Positions 25,903 to 32,699 of a stretch of DNA of 32,699 nucleotides are shown one piece after another. The stretch is from an uncultured Granulicatella sp. Its GTDB lineage: Bacteria > Bacillota > Bacilli > Lactobacillales > Aerococcaceae. Position 1 is the first letter of the stretch, and each line of letters begins with the position of its first letter. The stretch lies in assembly GCA_937891475.1 (NCBI GenBank), contig CALATC010000176.1, positions 1-32,699 of the forward strand, written 5' to 3'. A model generated the notes under the pieces. It was not told the DNA's origin. It was given only the letters and a program-made list of their open reading frames with translations, and did not search any database. Position numbers and translations under genes: made by a program.

Positions 25903-25940
25903 AATTGTGTTTGACAGAAAAAAATAAAGGAATGTGATTC

Positions 25941-26885
25941 ATGAAATTAACAAAAAAAGTTCAATTAGCAGCTCTATCGAGCTTACTTGTACTATTCCTT
26001 TCTGGATGTGTACAAATCGACAAAGCCACTAATCAACCATATGGAATTGTCTATGATTATTTAGCAGTACCAACTCAAACCATTTTAAACTGGATTGCTT
26101 CAGCATTTGGTGGAAACTATGTCATTTCAATTATGATTGTTTCAATTGTTGTTCGTATTATTTTAATGCCAACGATGTTTAAGCAAATGAAAACAATGTT
26201 AATGAACCAAGAAAAAATGGCATTATTAAAACCATACATCGACAAAATGAACGAACGTTATGGGGACAATCCAACACCAGAACAACGTATGGAAGTTCAA
26301 CAGTATACGATGGACATTTATCGTTTAAATAATGTTTCATTAACTGGTGGGATTGCTTCTGGATGTCTTCCAATATTAGTTACAATGCCAGTCTATAGTG
26401 CTTTATATAATGCGATTTTATACTCTCCAGAAATTTCTAATAGTACATTTATGGGAGTTTCATTAGGTAGCACGTTTTTACCAATTGCGATTGCAACTGC
26501 GGCTATTTATTTAATTCAAGGATATATTAGCCAAATCTATATGGATGAAACGCAAAAAGCTCAAGCTAAAGCGACTCTATATATGATGCCAGTGATGATG
26601 TTAATGTTCACGGTTGGTACAGCAGCAGGGATTGGGATTTACTTCTTCACTTCTGGATTAACAGCTATTTTACAAACATGGATTCAAAACCAATTCATTC
26701 GTCCAAAAGTAAAAGCTGAAATCGATGCAGAATTAGAAGCTCAAGGAAATTCAGTTATCTTACCTGATACAACAAATACTGTTAAAAGTGCTAATAATGC
26801 AGCTACTACACCAGCTCAACAAACATTTGCACAAAGAAATCGCACATCAACAGGAAAAAACAGCGGAAAACAAAACAGAAAATAA
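25941..26885 (+). CDS. yidC: Membrane protein insertase YidC (lipoprotein type)
   Basis: The protein is 314 aa. It opens with a lipoprotein signal peptide (charged MKLTKK, hydrophobic core, lipobox LSGC with Cys23). Five further membrane segments follow, with the YidC hydrophilic-groove Arg in IVVRIILMP, the coiled-coil C1 loop (MNQEKMALLKPYIDKMNERYGD) and PILVTMPVYSALYNAI. The C-terminal tail is basic and Gln/Asn-rich (TSTGKNSGKQNRK), like YidC2, which binds ribosomes. It inserts proteins alone or with SecYEG. Whether a second yidC exists elsewhere cannot be seen. A cloverleaf repeat copy begins 9 bp after the stop. Confidence 0.94.
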   Translation: MKLTKKVQLAALSSLLVLFLSGCVQIDKATNQPYGIVYDYLAVPTQTILNWIASAFGGNYVISIMIVSIVVRIILMPTMFKQMKTMLMNQEKMALLKPYIDKMNERYGDNPTPEQRMEVQQYTMDIYRLNNVSLTGGIASGCLPILVTMPVYSALYNAILYSPEISNSTFMGVSLGSTFLPIAIATAAIYLIQGYISQIYMDETQKAQAKATLYMMPVMMLMFTVGTAAGIGIYFFTSGLTAILQTWIQNQFIRPKVKAEIDAELEAQGNSVILPDTTNTVKSANNAATTPAQQTFAQRNRTSTGKNSGKQNRK

Positions 26886-26894
26886 CACATTCAT

Positions 26895-27047
26895 AAAAAG
26901 GTCTTTCCTTACTTAATAGCATTAGGACGCCAGTAGCCAGCTACGCTGTCTCTTGGCTAAAATTCGAGCCTTGGTCTCGAATTTACCTGTAATATTATCT
27001 GCTTTTGCAGATAATATTACCCATGCTATTAAAGAAAAGACCTTTTT
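26895..27047 (+). repeat. Cloverleaf element, copy E (full length)
   Basis: A 153-bp element. The outer stem is AAAAAGGTCTTTC...AATAGCAT (26895-26922) with ATGCTATT...GAAAAGACCTTTTT (27023-27047). H1 (26929-26957) is GCCA-gt-AG-C-CAGC, loop TAC, GCTG-T-CT-ct-TGGC. H2 (26960-26984) is AAATTCGAG/CTCGAATTT. H3 (26989-27020) is GTAATATTATCTGC/GCAGATAATATTAC, a perfect 14-bp stem. The closing arm ends in TTTTTATTTTTT, so the outer stem itself resembles a bidirectional terminator between yidC and the convergent luxS. Confidence 0.87.
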
Positions 27048-27126
27048 ATTTTTTCCTTTTTATAAATATATACTCATCTTCATAGAAATAGGTGGAATAA
27101 AAAATAGTTTTCAAACCTCCAAATAT

Positions 27127-27167
27127 AAAAAACGTGAAGTTCGGAGTTTACACTCTCTACTTCACGA
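27127..27167 (-). terminator. luxS terminator
   Basis: On the minus strand CGTGAAGT/ACTTCACG encloses GAGT/ACTC and is followed by TTTTTTA. Confidence 0.88.
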
Positions 27168-27182
27168 CAATTGCTCCGTCTA

Positions 27183-27656
27183 TTATATAACTTTTCTTTC
27201 GAATGGGTCGATGCTGATGCCTTGTTCTAATACTTGTTTTGCGTATTCTTTTGCACCGAATAATGAATGGTCTTTGTAGTTTCCACATTGTACAGCTGAA
27301 ATTCCTTGAATATCTTCAAAACGAATTTCATGAACAATTTGTTCTAATGTTGCTTTTAGCGCAACAGCAATTGTTTCTGCACTTGGTGTTCCCCATGTAA
27401 TTAAATGGAATCCTGTACGGCATCCAAATGGAGAAATATCAATAATTCCGTCTACTCTATCTCTTAATAAATCCGCTAATAAATGTTCAAATGTATGAAT
27501 TACACCTGTTGGCATTTCTTGCTTATTTGGTTGTAAGAAACGAATATCGAAATTCGTAATACGATCTCCTTTTTCTCCAATTTCTTCTGTAATTTTACGC
27601 ACATAAGGTGCAATCACTTTATTATGATCTAATGTAAAGCTTTCTACTTCTGCCAT
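27183..27656 (-). CDS. luxS: S-ribosylhomocysteine lyase LuxS
   Basis: The protein is 157 aa. Metal ligands are His54 and His58 in HTFEHLLA and Cys124 in CGNYKDHS; the catalytic Cys79 is in PFGCRTGFH. It cleaves S-ribosylhomocysteine to homocysteine and DPD, the precursor of autoinducer-2. SD AGGAGG precedes the ATG. It is monocistronic with a strong promoter and its own terminator. It is not adjacent to pfs or metK here. Confidence 0.97.
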   Translation of the reverse strand: MAEVESFTLDHNKVIAPYVRKITEEIGEKGDRITNFDIRFLQPNKQEMPTGVIHTFEHLLADLLRDRVDGIIDISPFGCRTGFHLITWGTPSAETIAVALKATLEQIVHEIRFEDIQGISAVQCGNYKDHSLFGAKEYAKQVLEQGISIDPFERKVI

Positions 27657-27690
27657 AACAAAACCTCCTAGTAATCTTAATTACAGAGCC

Positions 27691-27720
27691 ACTATACACC
27701 AAAATAGAAAGTACTGTCAA
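27691..27720 (-). promoter_or_regulatory. luxS promoter
   Basis: On the minus strand TTGACA (27715-27720), 18 nt, TATAGT (27691-27696), with TGTG before the -10. Confidence 0.78.
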
Positions 27721-27760
27721 TGAAATGAAATTCATCCCTTTATGTAGTTTTAACGTATCG

Positions 27761-27769
27761 TGTTATAAT
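27761..27769 (+). promoter_or_regulatory. Extended -10 promoter of the EEP-family gene
   Basis: TGT-TATAAT is an extended -10, about 40 bp before the ATG. No clear -35 is seen. Confidence 0.55.
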
Positions 27770-27809
27770 TATGGATAAAGAAATTAATTGATAAGTAAAG
27801 GAATGCATT

Positions 27810-28898
27810 ATGAAAAGAAAAACATCTTTCAAACGAAAACTATTTTATTTTTTAAGTCCTCTTCTCATACTGATTAGTGTGATTATTGGTTATTTTATCT
27901 ATGGCTATACAGCTTATTATCGTTTAGAAGATAACTTACCTTTAACAGTTACAAGTCCTACAGACCAATCCCTCGATGCTGGAAAAGATTACACCATTTC
28001 CTCATTTAATATTGGATATGGAGCCTATCCTCAAGACTATAGCTTCTTTATGGATGGGGGGAAATATTCAAGAGCTTACAATCGAGAAACTGTATTAGAC
28101 AATATGCAAGGAATCCAAAATGCTATTCAAACGATTCAACCAGATATTGCTCTATTCCAAGAAATAGACACGGATGGAGATCGTTCCCAACATGTTGATG
28201 AAGTAGAATTTATCACTCAAGCTTTTGAAAAGCAAAATTGGGTATTTGGACAAAACTATGATTCACCGTATTTATTTTATCCAATATTAGACCCAATTGG
28301 CAAAGCAACTTCTGGATTACTAACGATGTCAAAATACACGATTCAATCGAGTCAACGATATAGTTTACCAATTGAAACAAATTTTAATAAATTTTTCGAT
28401 TTAGACAGAGCTTTTACTGTTAGTTACTTACCCGTGTCAAATCAGAAACAATTGGCATTAATTAATATTCATTTATCAGCTTATACAAAAGACCCAACCA
28501 TTGGAAAAAGTCAACTAGAAAAACTATTTAACTATATGGAAAGTGAATATGAAAAAGGAAACTATATCATTGTCGGCGGTGACTTTAATCATGATATTTT
28601 ACTTGGAAAAAGTCCTGAAGTATTCCAAACATCTGATGAGCCACAAACTTGGACTCATCCATTTCCAGTAGAAAATCTATCGAAGCATTTTACATTAGCC
28701 ACTCAAGGATTAGCAGAACAAAAAATCCCTTCTGCTCGTGCATTAGACGAAGGCTATCAAAAAGGAAAAACATTCGTGACATTAGTCGATGGATTCATAA
28801 TTTCAGACAATGTGCAATTCAATCATGTCCAAGCACACGACTTCGAATTCCAACATTCCGATCACAACCCCGTTTCAATGAGTTTTAAATTGAAATAA
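27810..28898 (+). CDS. Membrane-anchored endonuclease/exonuclease/phosphatase-fold protein
   Basis: The protein is 362 aa. A basic N-terminus and one membrane helix (about residues 13-34) put the rest outside the cell; no lipobox or sortase motif is seen. The EEP fold is shown by SSFNIGYGAY (Asn), LFQEIDTDGDRS (metal Glu), INIHLSAY (His), VGGDFNHD (Asp/Asn) and a C-terminal SDHNPVS (catalytic Asp-His). All active-site residues are present. Substrates in the superfamily include DNA, phosphoinositides and sphingomyelin, so the substrate cannot be assigned. SD AAAGGAA precedes the ATG. It is monocistronic. Confidence 0.82.
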   Translation: MKRKTSFKRKLFYFLSPLLILISVIIGYFIYGYTAYYRLEDNLPLTVTSPTDQSLDAGKDYTISSFNIGYGAYPQDYSFFMDGGKYSRAYNRETVLDNMQGIQNAIQTIQPDIALFQEIDTDGDRSQHVDEVEFITQAFEKQNWVFGQNYDSPYLFYPILDPIGKATSGLLTMSKYTIQSSQRYSLPIETNFNKFFDLDRAFTVSYLPVSNQKQLALINIHLSAYTKDPTIGKSQLEKLFNYMESEYEKGNYIIVGGDFNHDILLGKSPEVFQTSDEPQTWTHPFPVENLSKHFTLATQGLAEQKIPSARALDEGYQKGKTFVTLVDGFIISDNVQFNHVQAHDFEFQHSDHNPVSMSFKLK

Positions 28899-28935
28899 AA
28901 AAATAGCGCGTTATTGCGCTATTTTTTATTTTTCG
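28899..28935. terminator. Bidirectional terminator between the EEP gene and the hydrolase gene
   Basis: The stem AAATAGCGC/GCGCTATTT with loop GTTATT is flanked by A and T runs, between convergent genes. It overlaps the last codons of the hydrolase gene at 28926. Confidence 0.88.
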
Positions 28936-29444
28936 AATTCATCAAGATATAATACTTCTACTTGTCCTGACCAATCTAATATACAACCAATGAAGTCAAC
29001 AATATCTAAATCCTTCATTTCATACGTTTCTCCATTATTCACACTGGCAGTTGCATCTTCAATATAAGTTACTTTATATCCTCTATCTGAAGCAATAATA
29101 GCAGAAAATAAACAGCAATATTCCGCATTTAATCCTGTAATGACTACTTCTTTAATTTGATGCTTCCCTAAAATATCCGTCAAATCTTTACATTGAAAAA
29201 TATTTGGAGTCTCTTTTTCAACAATATAGTCCGCTAAGACTGACAATTCTTCATCTAAACGTCCACTTTCATTTCCATTGTAAATAATACTATTTTCATC
29301 CTCATCAATATGTCTCGTATTAATGATGATATCTCCATTTTGTTTAAAAATATTTTGTAATGTTAAAATGTTTTTTCTTAACTCGTCAAAATTCCCACGT
29401 TCTAACATGCCTTTTTGACAGTCTAATACAATTAGTGCTTTCAT
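28926..29444 (-). CDS. Isochorismatase-family cysteine hydrolase
   Basis: The protein is 172 aa. The catalytic triad is visible in family context: Asp8 in IVLDCQKG, a Lys near residue 77 (VEKETPN) and the nucleophile Cys110 in ITGLNAEYCC; a following cis-peptide region and GYKVTYIEDATAS agree. Members hydrolyse amide or vinyl-ether bonds, including nicotinamidases, ureidoacrylate hydrolases and unknown amides. The substrate is not clear. Upstream SD is weak (AAGGAAAT). The gene stands alone between the EEP gene and suf. Confidence 0.85.
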   Translation of the reverse strand: MKALIVLDCQKGMLERGNFDELRKNILTLQNIFKQNGDIIINTRHIDEDENSIIYNGNESGRLDEELSVLADYIVEKETPNIFQCKDLTDILGKHQIKEVVITGLNAEYCCLFSAIIASDRGYKVTYIEDATASVNNGETYEMKDLDIVDFIGCILDWSGQVEVLYLDEFEK

Positions 29445-29643
29445 TTGTTAGATTTCCTTTGTTTATAGTATTCATTATGTTAATTATAAATTATCGTTAA
29501 TATTTTTGTATAGTTTTTATTTTCTACTTTTTCCATATCACTATACCGATGTAAAACGAATTTAGAAAAGTTTTCATCTATTATATCTATCCCTCTACTT
29601 TTTAAAAGTGATGGTCATTTTGATGGTCATTTCCCATTCTAAA
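29445..29643. other. Intergenic region with a 12-bp tandem repeat
   Basis: About 200 bp between the hydrolase gene and the suf terminator. It holds a perfect tandem repeat TGATGGTCATTT x2 at 29609-29632 and short open frames on both strands, none with a credible start and ribosome-binding site. It presumably contains the hydrolase promoter. I see no RNA gene. Confidence 0.5.
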
Positions 29644-29696
29644 CAAAAAAGCAAGTCTAGGAACGTTGTTATATCAACGTTTCTAGCACTTGCTAG
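29644..29696 (-). terminator. suf operon terminator
   Basis: On the minus strand AGCAAGTGCTAGAAACGTTG pairs with CAACGTTCCTAGACTTGCT (three mismatched or bulged positions), 6-nt loop, then TTTTTTG. It lies directly after sufB. Confidence 0.92.
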
Positions 29697-29700
29697 GGTT

Positions 29701-31091
29701 TTAACCGACGCTGCCCTCCATCTCGTACGCAATTAATCGGTTTAATTCAACTGCGTATTCCATTGGAAGTTCTTTTGTAAATGGTTCAACGAATCCCATG
29801 ACAATCATTTCTGTTGCTTCAGATTCACTAATCCCTCTACTCATTAAGTAGAATAATTGTTCTTCGGAAATTTTTGATACTTTTGCTTCATGCTCTAAAG
29901 CGACTTTATCATTATGAATTTCGTTAAATGGAATCGTATCTGATTTCGATAAATCATCCATAATAATCGTGTCACATTCAATATGAGAAATAGAATAATC
30001 AGATTTCTTACTGAATGTTACTTGTCCACGATAGTTTACAACACCGCCATCTTTTGCGATTGATTTTGAAACAATCGAACTAGAAGTATGAGGTGCATTA
30101 TGAATCATTTTCGCCCCTGTATCTTGGTGTTGTCCTTCTCCTGCAAAGGCAATGGATAACATCGTTCCTTTTGCATAAGGGCCTTCTAAAAATACAGAAG
30201 GATATTTCATCGTTGTTTTTGCTCCTAAGTTTCCATCGATCCATTCTACTGTTCCATGAGCCGCTGCACGAGCACGTTTTGTTACAAGGTTGTAAACATT
30301 ATCAGACCAGTTTTGAATCGTTGTATAACGGCAGTAGCCACCTTCTTCTACGAAGATTTCTACAATCGCAGCATGTAAGCTGTTTGATGAGTATGTTGGT
30401 GCTGTACATCCTTCAACATAGTGTACACTTGCGCCTTCATCTACAATAATTAATGTACGTTCAAATTGTCCCATGTTTTGGTCATTAATACGGAAGTATG
30501 TTTGAAGTGGAACGTCACATTTTACGCCTTTTGGTACATAAATAAATGTTCCTCCTGACCATACTGCTGAGTTTAATGCTGCTAATTTATTATCTGTTGG
30601 TGGTACTAATTTTGCAAAATATTTTTCAAATAATTCTGGGTATTCTTTTAGTGCTGAGTCTGTATCTGTGAAGACAATTCCTAGTTTGTCGAATTCTTCT
30701 TTCATATTGTGATACACAACTTCTGACTCGAACTGTGCAGATGCACCTGCTAAATAAGCACGTTCTGCTTCTGGAATCCCAATTTTTTCAAATGTATCTT
30801 TGATTTTCTCAGGAACATCATCCCAAGAACGGGCTGGTTTATCACTCGCACGTTTGAAATAGGTAATCGCATCAAAATCAATATCTGATAAATCTGCTCC
30901 CCATGTTTGCATTGGCATTTTTTCAAATGCTTTTAAAGATTTTAATCGGAATTCAAGCATCCATTCTGGTTCGTTTTTCATTTTTGAAATTGTACGAACT
31001 ACTTCTTCGCTTAATCCAACTCCACTATCAAATACGGGCGTTACATCTTCATGAAAGCCATACTTGTAATCTTCTAATTCTGGAACTCCAC

Positions 31092-31095
<4 letters not shown>
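29701..31095 (-). CDS. sufB: Fe-S cluster assembly scaffold SufB
   Basis: The protein is 464 aa, the usual Gram-positive SufB length. It starts [16 protein letters not shown] and has the beta-helix core with [25 protein letters not shown], the conserved [28 protein letters not shown] and ECDTIIMDD. SufB works with SufC and SufD as the cluster scaffold; Cys and Glu residues in these motifs host the nascent cluster. It overlaps sufU by 4 nt (ATGA) and ends the operon. sufC and sufD must lie beyond the window, upstream of sufS. Confidence 0.97.

Positions 31096-32699
<1,604 letters not shown>

Noticed and set aside
25911..25916. TTGACA before yidC as a -35 box
   Set aside because: A -10 at the normal distance would fall on the start codon. 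The TTGCTA/TAAAAT pair upstream fits better.
91..27047. Dispersed repeats as a CRISPR array or integron attC sites
   Set aside because: The copies are kilobases apart, each about 110-150 bp, without spacers, cas genes or an integrase.
29480..29612. Minus-strand open frame of about 44 codons in the gap between the hydrolase and suf genes
   Set aside because: It has no in-frame start with a ribosome-binding site near its beginning and matches no family I recognise. It could be a gene remnant, but this cannot be shown.

Overview
The window is AT-rich, low-GC Gram-positive DNA with dense gene packing and strong Shine-Dalgarno sites. LuxS, PepV, EzrA, ZapA, LiaFSR, the SufS-SufU-SufB order and a lipoprotein-type YidC together point to the Lactobacillales. 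A Carnobacteriaceae/Granulicatella-like relative is my guess, but genus cannot be fixed from sequence alone. Most of the window is ordinary core chromosome, transcribed mainly on the minus strand.

Layout. 1-77 is the tail of an ABC exporter. 91-1937 is an accessory patch: dispersed repeat copies, one of them split by a complete IS3-family (IS150-group) element at 311-1898. 1944-2735 (-) encodes YtxH and DUF948 envelope-stress-type proteins, followed by an MscS channel (+). 3773-6226 (-) is a murI-rdgB fusion, a YsnB-like phosphoesterase and a CBS protein. 6361-9870 (-) is a GntR (YtrA-like)-regulated ABC system with three membrane proteins, two of them a recent-looking tandem duplicate. 10174-13962 (-) is zapA-cvpA-mutS2-trxA. 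Then come ezrA, pepV, murJ(ytgP)-rsuA, liaF-liaS-liaR, DUF1033-ftsK (all -), acyP and yidC (+), luxS (-), a membrane-anchored EEP-fold enzyme (+), a cysteine hydrolase (-) and sufS-sufU-sufB (-, sufS cut by the window end).

Functional themes are cell wall and division (MurI, MurJ, EzrA, ZapA, FtsK), envelope-stress sensing (LiaFSR, YtxH, MscS), membrane protein insertion (YidC), Fe-S assembly (Suf) and methyl-cycle/quorum metabolism (LuxS).

The most unusual content is not a protein. A dispersed 108-153 bp element occurs as four copies (91-227, 9997-10104, 20025-20165, 26895-27047) plus two half-copies flanking the IS (270-310, 1899-1937). The three full-length copies fold as a four-way, cloverleaf-like structure: an outer stem enclosing three hairpins. 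Arm sequences differ between copies but keep pairing, including compensatory changes. The 9997-10104 copy lacks half of one hairpin and all of another. Every copy lies downstream of a gene and in the same orientation as that gene, and four begin only 6-13 bp after a stop codon. This looks like a mobile or domesticated 3'-UTR/terminator RNA element. I do not recognise it as a named family.
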